Source: Kryptolebias marmoratus (taxonomy: Eukaryota; Chordata; Actinopteri; Cyprinodontiformes; Rivulidae). Taken from it: 64,000 nt of DNA. Position numbers and translations under genes: made by a program. The DNA lies in contig NC_051430.1 in the NCBI RefSeq assembly GCF_001649575.2, positions 15,120,433 to 15,184,432 of the forward strand, in the 5' to 3' direction. Positions 22,616 through 40,475 of the stretch are shown here, piece by piece. Each line of letters opens with the position of its first letter. Position 1 is the first letter of the stretch. The notes under the pieces were generated by a model. That model ran no database searches and was not told the origin of the DNA. It saw only the letters and a list, made by a program, of their open reading frames with translations.

Positions 22616-24375
22616 TTCATGTAAAGCTGTTCACACTGTCAGCTAAAAAAAACAGTCCAAAGGAACGGTTCTTTGCAACAATTTTAATCTCTTTATCTGT
22701 TTAAAAGGAGGCTTACGGTTACTGTACATGTTTGTTCCACGTGTGACAGACTGCTGACTAGACAGTGTCTGTTTGAATTCATTTGGCTGCCCACATACAG
22801 CACTCTGCCAAAAAGAGGGGGTGTTCAAACACTGAACCAGCTCACAGAAACCACTGGGTTTTAAAATCGCCAGAGCGTGTGCACGTACAGCTTGTGTGTG
22901 TTTGCCTTGCTTTCCTTTTGCTAACTCAAAAAAACTGCTTCTCCAAAATGGCATGTGAATTTGATGATGTGTGCTGAAAGGTTTTCTGGGGACACGTATT
23001 TACACAAGTAAATGTGAGCGTGTGCGTTTGTGTGTGCTGCTTGGCTGCAGGGCAATTATTAGGGTCAGTGTATTGCCAGCTTGGTCACCAGCATTATGTT
23101 TGGAGTTCTTACTCCACAAGGTATTGATCTAAAACCATGTGTTTATCTGTCTGTGTGTGTTCGTGAATGAAGATGAGCAGGGAAATGAGGGGCAAGCCAA
23201 GAAAAGGAAGTATGTTCTGAAAGAGCAAATTTGACATAAAAATCCAATCATTTCTTGCAGCCCAGTGTGACAGCCAGAGCATAAAAAATACAAAACTCAC
23301 TGCAGTTCATTTACTTTGCGGTAAATACAAATATCTCCTGACTGTTTTCTTGTATCGCTGCCTTCAGAGACACACTAAAAGGGTTATGTGTCAGCGAAAG
23401 AAAATACACGGACAGCCGAGTCGTTGTATAAAACATGCAAACAAATGCTCATGCACAAAAGGATGCCCAGAATGAATTTTACCAACGTTGCTCACCATTT
23501 TTGGTACACTAACAAAATAACTTGTTTCCTCATTATCACCTGCTGCAGCAACGTGAGGACGTTTTGCCGTGTGACATGAAAAATAGGTAAATACTGCACG
23601 GTACTGAAATGAGATCATTAAAGATTCAGCTGGAATTACAGGGTTTTTCTCAAGCGATGGAAAACACCTTTAAATACAGCACCCACTGAGTGTAAAGGCA
23701 ACGTCTCTGGCTGTGTTCGTGGCGGCTGATTCCATATCATTATCTAGTCTGAACAGTAGAATATCATTTCAAGACAAATTGGCACACCAGGAGCACTGAA
23801 GGAAGTCTTGATATCACCACCAAACAGGTCTACATGGTAATGAGCAACAGTGCGTGTGTGTGGTTTTTTTTTTTCTTTTCTTCACGGCAAGCAACTTTAG
23901 GCTTAATATATTGTTTTATGTTAATCCCGAAAGATGGCAACTTTTTGATATTTCAAATCTGAATACAGCAGTTGTTGGTGAGACTTTGTGGGCTGATGAA
24001 TAAAACTGAGAAATGAGGATGAACTGGGAAAGAGTAAAGAGAGCAGTCATATGAAAATAACAAGGAAGACCATAATAGGACCGTAATAAATAGAGGCAGA
24101 CATAACAGAAGCAGAGGCAGGGAGATGGCAAGATGTGCTCAAGGGTCAGACTGGATATTCTGCTGAGAATCCTCTCTAAGGTCACCTGAAATTCCTTGAA
24201 TGAATGTATTATCGCCCACTGCCTTTCATGAGTTTGAGGCTGAAAATCATTTCTTGTTAAGAAATGACGAAGCTGTACCTGTTTCGGTCAATTCATAAAA
24301 ATAACGTTAGGTGCAATGTTGTGATATCGTGAGCTGTCACGCTCATAGCGTGTTCTGTTAATGAGTCTCAGTTTC
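22616..24375. other. Intergenic, no gene recognised
   Basis: No exon, RNA gene or defined transposon recognised on either strand. Frames of up to 103 codons (22643-22954 minus) show no known domain. Confidence 0.5.
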
Positions 24376-24377
24376 TT

Positions 24378-24660
24378 GTTTAGCTCAGTATCTGTAAAAT
24401 GACAGAGTTATAATCATGTCTGCTGATGTCGATTGGCTGTGGTGGCCATCTTGAACTGAGTTAATCAGTTGTAGATGTACAGCCAATTATTATTTCCTGA
24501 AAGTTTCTTTAAAATCCATTCAGTGCTTCAAGAGATATTTTGCTAACAGACAAACAGAAGTGACTTCAAATAAGTAATGGCAAAGATGTTAAACAGATAT
24601 CTTGTGCAATTTGATAGTGCTTAAAATATGTTGGGGATCAGACTCAGCTACTCCACACTG
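24378..24660 (-). repeat. Dispersed repeat family R, copy g
   Basis: Reversed copy: 'gctcagtatctgtaaaatga', 'gtggccatcttgaactgag', 'aatcagttgtagatgtacag', 'cagtgcttcaagagatattt', 'tgctaacagacaaacag'. It lacks the 'catatcacccgcc' outer end. Confidence 0.75.
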
Positions 24661-26840
24661 AATTTACGTGACTCTTGTAAAGTAATTTATTGTAAAAAAT
24701 AGTAAAAAAGCAGGTTGAAAAGTTCAGGGGAAGGAGTTCAAAGAGACAGAGAGAGTTCAAAGGGGGCTAAAATATTACCCAAAGTGTTCCCAGCTAAATG
24801 TATACATGAGCAGGCCAAGACAAAAAAAAAAAAAAAGCAAAGGGAGGGGGGGACAGAGTGCTGGATGTTCAGAGCAAAGGAGAGAGTGGGAGGGAGTTCA
24901 GCAGGGATATGGTGCACAGAGAGGAAGGAGCGAAAGAGGAGTGTTTATGGAGAAATGTGACAGTGTAGGGGAGGCGGGATGGACCAAACCAACTGCTGAA
25001 CAAGTGTGACAAGTGGATCCATCAGCAACAATAACAGACACCTCTTGCTTTTTCATGAATCGTTCCACATTAAGCTCTGCTAACTTCTGTCCAGCTCACG
25101 GTGGCTTGTCCACAGTGATCCACTTGGCGGACCCAGCAGCAGCAGGAGCAGCGCAGTGATTGTTCCTGTGGGGGCAGACAGACTATAATGGAGGTAAGTC
25201 AGTTCCAGAGAGACTTGAAGTCAGTGTGGTTGATTGACTGGATTTTAAATGGGACAAATGATGGTAGACGCTGACTTTAGGCTCTTTAAATACAAGCAGC
25301 AACATGTAAACTAGCTTTATTTTAGTAGCATGCAGGTTTATGGTTGTTTGTGTGATTTTTTTAGTCTGACTTGCACAAAGTTTCACAGCAGATGAGCACT
25401 TGAAGCCTTTTACTACTTAAAAAATGACACGAGATGCTACTGCTACTTTGATTCTTTGCATAAAAGTGTTAGAAGGCCTAAAGCTCTTAACTTTCAGCCC
25501 AGTCATTGCTGAATGAATCTTTTTGATCTCAATAAACTTTACTTGCAATTTCAGGAAACAGGAACTAGACGCTGTTAAAAGCAGATGTTTTTTCACACGA
25601 ATGAGACTGTTTTTCCTGACATAATCACCTAAAATGTCCTGGAACATTCTCATTATTCTGTTCTAAGGAATTGCAACACTGGGGGGGATGTCTGTGTCGG
25701 AAAATAATCTTCTCTGTCACACCTGCGTGCATTTAAGGTACTGTATCTGTTGAGACGTGCACAGATCATGAACTGTGGTGGGGACAAAAGTGAGCGGGCA
25801 GGTAAAAACTACCTGTTCAGACATGCTCTGGTTTACCCTGTTTTGTAATGTAATCTAGAGTGAACCACAGTGCAGGAAGACAGCCGCTGGGACAGTTTGT
25901 TCTTCCTGTGTTATTTCGGCGTTTGAATTTCTGATTTCCAAATGTGACGTGTGGGAAAGTTTTTGCTGAGGTTGACATCTTATATTCACAGACCACTATA
26001 CTGTGCAGGCGCTTATTTCCATAACATGACAATCAGTGAGAGCTGTATTGACCTGCCAAAGACATCTTAAAATAACTGTCCCAGATACCCCCAACGCAGC
26101 ATGGAGGCTCTGTCAAGAAAGAGCAGCATCCCTGCATCTTTGGAAGTCTGAACTCATTCTGATGAGTGTTTAACTTTTCCTCATTGATTGCTGCTCTCTC
26201 TCTCTCTTTCTCTCTGTCTCTCTTTTTTGAAGAGAGAAAAGGAAGCAAATATCAGCACTTATTTTATTTTTATTTTTATTTTTTTGACACCTAAACATGC
26301 CGAAATAAAAGTCAGAGTTTCCCTTACAGTGAACAGTTTAGTATTGCAAAATCACAGAGCTTTCATTTCGGAGCTGAGCGCAGGTATCGCCTGCAGCAGA
26401 GATTTCCAGCTGCTTTTTGGATGATATAGACCCCTTAAAGTGAGCTCATTGTGTCTTCTTGTACTCCCATATTACACCACGCACACACACAGCCTCAGCA
26501 GATTAGGAGGATGGGAGGATGGTTACGTTCAAGAATGACAACCTTATCACAGACTTTTCAGCTTGCAGGTCAGTGGGTCCTGGTGCCAGGAAAGGCTTCA
26601 TTCTTTCCCACTTACCTCTAAACATTGTCATCTTCCGATACTACGATATAATAAAGAAATCATTCCTGTGGAGTGCAGGGATCATGTTTGACAGGGAAAT
26701 CCCAACATTTATGAGTTTATATAAAGATAATATCTAGTGTTGCACAAACACACTGTCAAAAAAAAAACATTACAAGTTTAAAACCACATAAAATACATAA
26801 AGTTTGATGTTATATAGCCATCAATAAAATTAATTCAAGG
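24661..26840. other. Intergenic or upstream of lzts1; purine-rich tract and one weak exon candidate
   Basis: 24710-24960 is a purine-rich plus-strand tract with an A run. The candidate exon at 25115-25193 is listed separately. A (CT)n tract sits at ~26193-26222. Otherwise no coding potential recognised. Confidence 0.45.
25115..25193 (+). other. Weak candidate non-coding exon
   Basis: Bounded by 'ggcttgtccacag' on the left and a consensus donor GTAAGTCA on the right. It contains a CAG-type cluster and a late ATG (ATGGAG) just before the donor. It could be an untranslated leader exon of the downstream lzts1 gene. There is no independent support. Confidence 0.2.
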
Positions 26841-26844
26841 TACA

Positions 26845-27232
26845 TCATTCCTCAGATGGATGCATATCACCCGCCACCTTTCATGCCAGAGTTTTAGGCT
26901 AAAACTGTTATATGCTGAGGAGGGGAGTTATAGCTCATGGTCCAACCTTGTAAATAACATTATGCACAATCTTGTGCAATATGTGAAAGTGCTCAGAAAA
27001 TATGTTGAGGATGCCTCTCAGCTACTACCGCACTAAAATCAGTTCAATATCTGTAAAACTGACTGAGTTAAGGCCATGTTTGTGTTGGTTGGGTCTGACT
27101 CCAAAAGTTATTCAGTTGTTGATTTACATATAACGATTACCTTCTGAAAGTTGTATGAAAATCCATCCAGTGATTCATGAAATACTTTGCTAATGCTACA
27201 GACAAACGAGAAACACTAGGAGTGCCCAAACA
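26845..27232 (-). repeat. Dispersed repeat family R, copy h (near full length)
   Basis: Begins 'ggatgcatatcacccgccac' + 'ctttcatgccagag' and runs through 'gtgcaatatgtgaaagtgct', 'ctcagctactaccgcac', 'gtctgactccaaaagtta', 'ccatccagtgattcatga' and ends 'aatactttgctaatgctac'. This and copies c and f define the full unit of roughly 400 bp. Confidence 0.8.
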
Positions 27233-27254
27233 TCTGCTGAGGCCACAGCATCAT

Positions 27255-27445
27255 TAAAAAAAGAGTCCAATCTAGATTGTTATGTGGACCAAAATTTGAT
27301 CAATTGTTTGTTGTGAGAACCCAAACATTTCCTAAAGTTTTCATCAAAACCTGTCCATTAATTTTTAAGGAATCTATTGAAGAGACAATCAAACGAACAA
27401 ACAAATATAACACCGCTGAAAACATAACCTCCTCAGCGGAGGCGA
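27255..27445 (+). repeat. Repeat related to the tail of family R (ends CCTCCTCAGCGGAGGC)
   Basis: 'gtggaccaaaatttgatcaa', 'cctaaagttttcatcaaaac' and 'gaaaacataacctcctcagc' followed by 'ggaggc'. The same kind of tail ends copy d near 9740. The terminal 'cctcctcagcggagg' is a small palindrome. Confidence 0.65.
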
Positions 27446-28825
27446 GAAACAGACACGCACACAGAGGCACAGGCAAAAACATTATTGTTGCTTTGCCTTC
27501 AGCAGCAGGCGGTAAAGATTCTGACAAATCTACCTTTTTCTTCGCTTATTGGACTAACGTTATTGTGAAAACACAACAAATTGAAATTTAAAGTATAAAA
27601 GTGAGTCACACCCTGCATAATGCACAGATTCTGTTTAAAGCAAGGTACATGCTAATGGATAATTAATGAGGAGCACTTCAGAGTGTCTAAAAATACTACT
27701 TTTTGTTACAGTTCACTTTTACAGACATTTCTTTGAGCAGAATAAAAGCTCAGCGAGTAAATATTTTATGGCAGGAGAGCTGACCATGGTCTGCAGAATC
27801 TAACAGAAAATGCGTAACGTGCTTTAGAACTGTTTTGGACAGTTTTTTTAGAACGCTGTATTTGGTCTGTTTAGACCCATTTTAAATAAAATTCATAATT
27901 TCTTACTGTTGGATGAAGCGCTCTAAAGAAAAATAAAAGGACATTTCACATATTTGATCTTAGGACTCCTTTAATTTCAGAGCATCAGTTCTTGTTGAAG
28001 CACTAAATGCTCTTATTTAGACTCCATTAAAACAAGTGATTTCAGCTATAACTGCCAACATTATGCAAATGCATGCACTTCAGGAGCACCATTTGGTCAG
28101 CCGTACAACTCCAGCAGGTGATGCACTGAACCTCCTTATCTATTTACACCCAAGGAGGTGGATCGTTTAGTCGACCTAATGTCTCATCTGGATGCACAGA
28201 ACAGCGTTTGAAAGCAATCTAATTTCACCGTGGGTGGGTGGGGGGCCTTCAGTAAAAGCTGGCCTATTATCAAAGATTCAGCCATGCTGGCAGGAGACGG
28301 AGTTAAAAGTAATATGTTACAAATGTTTACTCACTGATTTATGATGAATCTTTTTCTCTGTGAATATAAACCTTTACTCTGTAGAGGATTCATTGACTTC
28401 GTGCTGCAGCAGCTATCAATATATAAAGCCATGTTAGCCTCACAGAATCTAAATCTCCCTCACACGCTCTCTGTGTCTCTGTGTCTGTCTCGTTCCCTTT
28501 CTGCTCGTGCCCCTCACTCTGTCCCTGGTACTCCATCTCCTTTACTCTGGGGCAGTAATGAGTGTCTGGTATTCTGCACTTCACCACTGAAGCCCCATTC
28601 ATGCTCAATCTCCTTTACAATGCACTAAAAGGATTACCCAATTAGTTGATATTGGATGCCACTGTGGGTGTGTGTGGATGTGTGTGCGTGTGAATTTGGT
28701 CACTAGATAGACATGTTAGTGATGAATGTGAAAGATGGATGACTGTCTCTATCCCACACTTCATTCTTAGTTGATTTTATGCTGGAGGCCATATTACTCA
28801 TTCCTGTGTGTATCTGTGTGTGAAG

Positions 28826-28858
<33 letters not shown>

Positions 28859-29565
28859 CGAGAGAGAGATACTGTGGCTTTGACAGGCTATAGAAGATGA
28901 CAGAGAAAAAGAGAGTATTACCTCTCAATAATTCAACCTCCTTGCCCATCTTTCTCTCGCAATATACTCTTTGCTGTCATACATGAGCTGCTTCCTTTTC
29001 TTCTCATCACATTTTTTTTTTCTTCAGTCTGATTTATTCTGTCACGCCTGGGATGATAGGAAACTCCTGTGTCAATCATTAGTCTCTGTGTGTGTGTGTG
29101 TGTGAACGACAGATCAATTCCAGTTATTTAATGTGTTACATCATAGTGGAAGCATGTTCAGCATTCTGCGTTCATGGAATCAAAGGACATTAATATAGAT
29201 CTGCTTTATCCTTTGACTTAAAGTGGGGGTTTTTTTGCACTTATACAGTAAAAGCACTGCCTTAGAGTACTTGTTTGAGCAGTTTTGCTATTTCAACAGT
29301 AGGTTTTCCAAAAACACATTGACTGTGTCAAATTATTCAAAATGAGTCAAGCTCAGCACCAATGTTGTGGAAATGACAACAGGTATGTTTGCAGGTTTAT
29401 TTCTGTACTCATTTGCTCCTCAAGAGTCAAAACCTTGAATAAAAGTTTTCAGTCCCAAACATCCACAAAGAAAAATGTATTTTTAAATACACAACCCCCC
29501 CATGACTTTATATCAAATGTGGAGTGAATTCACAAAAGAACTGAAGGGACCTAAGTCAAATTTAT
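27446..29565. other. Intergenic; microsatellites only
   Basis: Contains (TG)n at 28826-28846 running into (GA)n to ~28868, and (TG)n at 29085-29104. No exon recognised. Confidence 0.5.
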
Positions 29566-29569
29566 TCAT

Positions 29570-29700
29570 TCATTCAATTTCCAAACTTGTTTTGTCCTGT
29601 TCGGGGTCACGGGAGGCCGGGGGCCAGCTGTCACTAGCCGATATGGGGGTGTCACCCTGAAACAGGTCATTGATCCATCACAAGAGTACAAGTCAAATCA
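29570..29700 (+). repeat. Dispersed teleost repeat, copy 3 (left part only)
   Basis: 'ttgtcctgttcggggtcac', then 'ccagctgtcactagccgat' and 'ggtcattgatccatcacaag'. This matches the head of the family seen at 11895; the right half is missing. Confidence 0.6.
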
Positions 29701-31973
29701 GAAAGTCAAAGGGGAAATTATGATATTCAGTGAAATCTGAAAACACACATGTTAATTAACATATGGAAATGTTTTGAAAAATGTGCAAGATTTTAATTGC
29801 ACGCCAACACTAGATTGCTTCTTGACTAAATTTTAAAGTCTCAAAAAGAAAAACAATTGCTAGTATGGGTTAGATTTGCTTTGTATTTTAGATTTTTAAA
29901 CTTGATAGAAATTCTGCTTTTTAAATGAATGACAGGAAGTAAATATAATAAAGAATCCAATTAAGGACTTTTGCATACATGTGCTTATAATTACGTTTAT
30001 TGTTCTACACTCACATTTACGTCTTTTTAAATGATATGAAAACAACCACAGTTTACTCCATGTTTTTTTAAACGGAGAGGAAAAAAAATCACATTTTGTT
30101 TTACTTTTCCATTATTAGTTGAAAATTTTAAGTAAAGTACAAGTTAAACTTTAGATTATACAAAGAATCTTGGATTAAAGCCTCTGCAGGGTGTGCCCTT
30201 AATTACAGCGACAATTTATAAGGTTTTAGATACGGTTAAGACTGCACCCATGCACCAAGAACAATAAACTGGGACTGACCTAAATAAACAGAGACTGAAC
30301 CTGATAGATTACACGTGCATCTGTTAGAAATTACCATATAGACAGTGTGAATTAAAGCGACGCCATCTGGTGTAGCGGCAGGGTGTGGCGGGACAGTGGG
30401 AACAGAGGAGAGAGTTTCATGGTCATTGTGGGACAGGTATAAATCCTGGACCTTTATAACGTACTGTTGCCTACCGCTGTCCGATCTAATGGATTGTTCA
30501 TGCTTTCTTGAGTGTGTGTGCGCGTGTGTGTCTTTGGTGGGTTGGGGCTGGGGGGTGTATTGTACGCACGTCTTATGGGGGGGGGCAGAGCTTTGTGTCA
30601 GGCAGATCAGCTAGGGCCCAAAAGCGAAGTCGACACCCTACTGCCCTACCCCATCCAACCCCATCTCCAAATACACACACACACATAAACACTTGCATTA
30701 CCCCCTGGTTGTACACACGCATGCTGAAGAAGTGCACAATACTCTTTTGTTCAGACACTGACACACATGGAGCCAGTCAGATATGAGATTAGATATATGC
30801 TTGCACCCACCCACTCTCTCTCACACACACACACACACACACGTCCCAACTCACCAGAGGTCTTAAATCAAGCAGTCCCCTTAAAATCTGGGAGATCAGA
30901 GCATTTGTTCTACTCATTAAACTTTTGCTAAACTAAAGAGATGAAAGGACTCTAAAATCTTTTAAATATTTACATCAAATCGATGTGAAACAGGCCACTT
31001 GTGAGCAGCGACTATAAAAGTGAAATGTCAGGACTACTGTTGTAACAGGCTCCAGTGTCTGAATGGGACTAATCGAGGAACAGGGGCAGTCAGCTGAAAG
31101 GGTGAGTGAAGAGTGTTGCTGAGAAAGATTCAGTCAGATCTACAGAGATACTTCACAATGTTCGATAAGTGGGCCAAAAGATTGTAAAAAATCACTTTGT
31201 GATAAAAGGTTTAGGACAGTATGATGTATTATGAGGTAAACTTTGGTGCAGTAATGCACATCTTGAGAGACATCAGACTGGTATGATGCCATTTAGCGCA
31301 GTTTATTCACATTTGGTTTTTTTTATAATATCAGTAAATCTGTAATGTTTTGTGTCTAGATGCGTAATTGGGCACTTTGTTGCTTCACATTTGCCTGCAG
31401 AGCAATCGTTTCTCTTCTCATTAATTCATTAGGAATGCAGTGCCGTGTTTTGTTTTGTTTTTAGTGTGTGTGTGTGTGTGTGATCGTGTTTCATACACAA
31501 GGTGTTTTGTCAAGTGTGTGTTTGTGCTCTTTGGGATGCTGAGTGCTTTACTGCCACTGTAAAACTGTCAAATTTGTATGGACATGTAAAAGTGTGTTTA
31601 AAAGCAAGGGCTCTCATAGGTGTACATCTGAACAAAGGGCATAAAGGCAGCTGTAAAACTAATGCTCTCTAGCCCTTTTATTGTTAGGACTAGTCATTTA
31701 TTTAACACTAAAATATGGTCCTGTGCTGTTTGGGGAGAATACATCAACCGGCACACAAGAGTTCGCACAAAGAGGGCACACTTCAGCAGACAAAGAGCAA
31801 AAAGATAGAGGCCAAGCGCCCTTTTTTTTTTCTTACTCCTCCTCCTTCAGATGAACTGTTTGTTCAGGGTGGGTGCAGGGCACAGAGTGGGATGGATGGG
31901 TAGAAGGAGGGACTGAAGGATAAGGGAGGAAGGGAAGGATGAATGGTTATTACACAGTTAGTCAATGCACAAA

Positions 31974-32045
<72 letters not shown>

Positions 32046-32176
32046 TGGGGTGGAAGGGGGGTTGCACAGAGGGTGTAAAAGATCTTTTGTGAAAGCTGAG
32101 AGTTAATCACTTGAGCGGCACACGCCATTTCTATGAGAGCACATGTTACACTGGGTCCCCTGAGAGAAGAGGGAGG

Positions 32177-32218
<42 letters not shown>

Positions 32219-33730
32219 CTGAATTTACATATCAGTTATGATGCAAAACTGGGCACAAGTTGACGAGACAAGCAGGAGGACCCACCCCCTGAACAGAACG
32301 GTTAGCAGAACCTCCTGGCCGGGGTGATAGTGTTTGCATTTGTCGCCTGTTCATTCATACAGACACACAAGTCTGCCTGTTTGTTTCCTCCAGGACTGGA
32401 TAGATGACTCTGCAGGGGCTTTGTAAGAGATGGGTGCTTAGTTTGGCCTGGCAGTAAGTAAAATCTATTGTTTCATTACACGGGTCCCTTGTCAGAGGCG
32501 GATGTTGATATCTGAGAGTGATAGTCTCCAGTTTGTATTTAGTATAAGACATACAGGCACAATAAGACACAGACAGACACAGCCGTGTCAGAGACTATTT
32601 ACCACGGTGACACAGAGGATTACTTTGCTTTAAGTTTGTGCCACCTGAAATTTAACAACACATTTCATCAAGCAATATCTACAGAGGCTGTTTACTTTGA
32701 TTTAATTTAAGTTTCAATTTGAACATTAAAGAAAATCTAAACTGAAGCAGTGCTGGAAGATGTGTTTGTGATATCTATGTGGTTAAACTTGCCTTTTTTA
32801 TGGTGTCTTTTCCTAAAACAAAACAAAACAAAAAAAGTCTGAAAAGTTTGTTCTTTTCAGTCACCACGAGTCTGAGTCACTAAAACTTGTTTTGTTCCAC
32901 TTTCTGTCTCACTCCTTTGATTCTGCTCAATGTGACACGTTCGCTTTGTTTCTCTGTCCCTCACATCACTTGTTTTTGGGGGTAATGAAATGTGACAGTT
33001 TTGATCTTGATCTTCCTCCTTCATTCAGCCTTTTCCTTTGTTTCATCCGAGCACAACAGGACAATAAATGCAATTTAGCTCCAACCCTGAGTTAAATGTA
33101 GTGTAAACTAATATGTTCCATGCTTTGTTGCTGTGGCCATTATAAAATGCTTAGAGGCTGTAGACCAGGTGGTTCTAGGAGAATAGATCAGCCAGTGTGG
33201 AGCCCTTTGCCATAAAGATTCACTACCGGGCTGACTTTTCCCCTGTGGGTTAGAGATCATGATAGCAGCATCTGGGGTCTGGTTGCCTTTTGAAGGAGGT
33301 GGGGACAGTGTGGCATCATGATTAGTCATGATAGGAACTCAATAAATAAATAAATAGGGTTGTCAACTATAATTAGGAATGTTAGCTTCAGGATTTTATT
33401 TAGCTTTCATGTGATCAAATTGGATTTATTGATGGTAGTAGTCTTGAAATAAAGCTCATTGTTGGTGTTTCTGTGCTTAGGTAGAAAAACAAAAACAGAA
33501 AAAGTAATTACCAAATATTATTAAGAAAGCTGCACCAGACAAATGTTGAATTGAGTAGCTTAGTTGCATTTTGAGGAAGGCCATCCGAAGAGTTAAATGC
33601 CAAATTCAACAGCAGACTATATATTTAAATGCACAAAGCAAAGCAAACTGCCAAATAAGCTTGTTCTGTTTGTTTGGCACAACTGTTTCATTGTTACTAG
33701 TCTCGACTGAACAGTAGAGATGGGCAAAAA
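29701..33730. other. Intergenic; several CA/GT microsatellites
   Basis: (CA)n at 30821-30842, (TG)n at 31464-31482, (GT)n at 31977-32043 (about 33 units), and (TC)n(CA)n at 32177-32218. His/Thr and Cys/Val repeat frames in these tracts are artefacts. No exon recognised. Confidence 0.55.
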
Positions 33731-33743
33731 AACCCTCAAATAG

Positions 33744-34144
33744 CCACTTTATTAGGTACCCCTGTTCAATTTCTTGTTAATACAAATAGCTAATCAGTCA
33801 ACCACATAGTAGCAATTCAATGCAATCAGGCCTGTAGACTTGGTGAAGACAGTTTGCTGAAGTTCAGCCCAAGCATCAGAGTGGAGTAGAAAGAGGATTT
33901 AGGTGACTTTGAAAATGCATGAAAATCCCAGTAGATCAACAGTTCAGCCCGTCTGGCACCAAGAACCATACTGCGTTCAAAGTCACTTAAATCCCCTTTC
34001 TTCCTTTTCTGATGCTCAGTTTGAAGCTCAGCAAGTCATCGTCACCACATCTAGGTACCTGAATGCATTGAGCTGCTGCCATGCCATTGGCTGATTAGCT
34101 ATTTGTGTTTACAAGCCATTAAACAGCTGTACCTAATAAAGTGA
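33744..34144. mobile_element. Fold-back (long inverted repeat) DNA transposon, non-autonomous
   Basis: The left arm 33744-33912 (beginning CCACTTTATTAGGTAC) and right arm 33976-34144 (ending GTACCTAATAAAGTGA) are imperfect reverse complements over their whole length, about 169 bp each, around a 63-bp spacer. Matching internal phrases include 'aaatagctaatcag', 'cagtttgctgaagttca' against 'gacttgctgagcttcaa', and 'gtgactttga' at the inner ends. No transposase is encoded, so it would depend on a transposase in trans. Class is not assigned, because the target-site duplication is not clear. Confidence 0.85.
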
Positions 34145-34149
34145 CTGGT

Positions 34150-35068
34150 GAGTGTATTATATCACAGGATCTCAATGACATTTTCTATAGATTGCAGCTT
34201 GCAGTATTTCTTAGAGTAAATAAAAAGGAGTGTTTTCCATCTTTTATTTTCTGCGAGCTGCTGTTCATGATGATGACGATGTGAATCTGCTGCTACAAGG
34301 GCCCTGCAACAACAGCCAGAACACTGCAATAACAGAGACATCACTAAGTCAGTGAAAGCATTAAAGCATTCTAGGCTGTGTTTTCCCCAGAATTCTTCAG
34401 TAACAGTGTAACGCAGCTGTCTGGCAAAACTAATTCAATAATTACTGAAGTAATTTAAACTTGAAACTCTTCAGGAGTCAGCACAACACACCATTACCTG
34501 CTATAACTGAGCTCAAATTTTACAGTAAATTGTTATAAATGAATAGGTCTTACTATCAATCAAAGTGCAGCTAATGCAGCAAAGCTTTAAGTAATTTCTT
34601 TACCTTTAAACCACACATGCAGCTGCTTGTGTCTCCTCTTCCTCATGTGCCTTTTTTTTCTTACCTTACTTTGTGTTGTTTTGCCTTCATATGGTGAGAC
34701 AAGTTTGTTTTTGTTTTTGACCTTTATCTTTTTTAGAGTTTTCTAGGAAATTTTATAAGATATTGCACTTCATTTGAGGTCTGTCCTCTTCTAGCCAAAC
34801 CACTTTTATATTATTGAAGTAGCTTCTGGAGGCTAACGAGCTGCTCTGACCCTCACTGGGTCCACTCCTTATTGATGCACCGACACTTGGCTCAGACAGA
34901 ACAGACAACATTTCAGTCTTGGCACTGAATCAACCTTATTATGTTTATGTCAGGCATATGGGAGAAGTAGGTTGCATGCTTTGTTGATGCATAAGGAAAA
35001 TATTGTTTAAAAATTGGATAATATAAACACACTCATATATTTTTCATGCATATTGTTCTTGTTTTCCA
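34150..35068. other. Upstream flank or 5' intron of lzts1
   Basis: No coding exon recognised. It ends in pyrimidine-rich sequence and AG at 35068-35069, a plausible splice acceptor, so part of it is probably the last 5' intron of lzts1. Confidence 0.5.
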
Positions 35069-35185
35069 GATGAAGCCATTGAAAGAAATGTTCTGGGGTC
35101 ATGAAACGAGTCCTCCAGTCACTTCTCTATAACTTGACCATTTGGACCTCAGACCCACTCTGTCTTCACCCATGCTTGCAGGATC

Positions 35186-39660
<4,475 letters not shown>

Positions 39661-40475
39661 AGTCAGCGGTCACTCTAAAAGTCTTCTCAACTGGTCTTTT
39701 TTTCTGTCATCACATTTGTCTCAACGTGACAACATCACAACAGCAGGAGTTCGACTACTTTGCATTTTACTCGAGTTATTTATTAAAAAGTTCAAAATGT
39801 AGAGTATTTTGTGTCCAGGTTGCAAGATTCAATGCTATTGAAACTACTTATTAAAGATGGCATTGTTCTTGCTTGTTTAAAAGAAAATACTAAGTTATTT
39901 AGAGTTTGAACGAGAACTGACTTACCTTTCATTAACAGTATTTTGTAACAGCATTAATTATCGATCAAATCGTGTTCAGTGTTTTGGTTTTAACTCCCTA
40001 GTTAATTACTGGTAGAAAACAGTTATTATTTCCTAGGTGTTGATATTACTGTTTTATAGTAACACATGATAAGCATGATAATTGCTTAACACCTGTTCTT
40101 CCAGCACGAGCATTTATCCCTGATAAACCATCTACTGTAAGTGAAGGTTTCTAAACCTTAGTACATTTTGATCTGCGCCCATGACACTGTAAGCTCTCAC
40201 ACTGTCTACTCTTAGTGGGTCTGAGCATAATAAATAGTTTTAAACGATTACATATTTTCAAAACAAAGCCAAAATCCTGTTGTGAACATTTGCCACAGAT
40301 GCACTGATGTCAAACGTTTTTCATTAAGGTGTCAATTATAGTTTTATATGTCGACAACAATGCAGTTAATATGTTATAATAAACTTATGGTATATTTTTG
40401 TCACATTTTAGAGCTTGTAAGATGTACATGTTTTTTGTTTTTTAAATAAACATTCCAGTGATTTGGACATTTTGT
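39661..40475 (+). other. lzts1: 3' UTR of lzts1 with poly(A) signals
   Basis: AT-rich sequence after the stop with AATAAA at 40378-40383 and 40445-40450, the latter followed by a T/G-rich 'ggacattttgtgtgcaa'. The end is inferred, not measured. Confidence 0.5.

Noticed and set aside
31864..32218. His/Thr-rich and Cys/Val-rich frames
   Set aside because: They are translations of (GT)n/(CA)n microsatellites.
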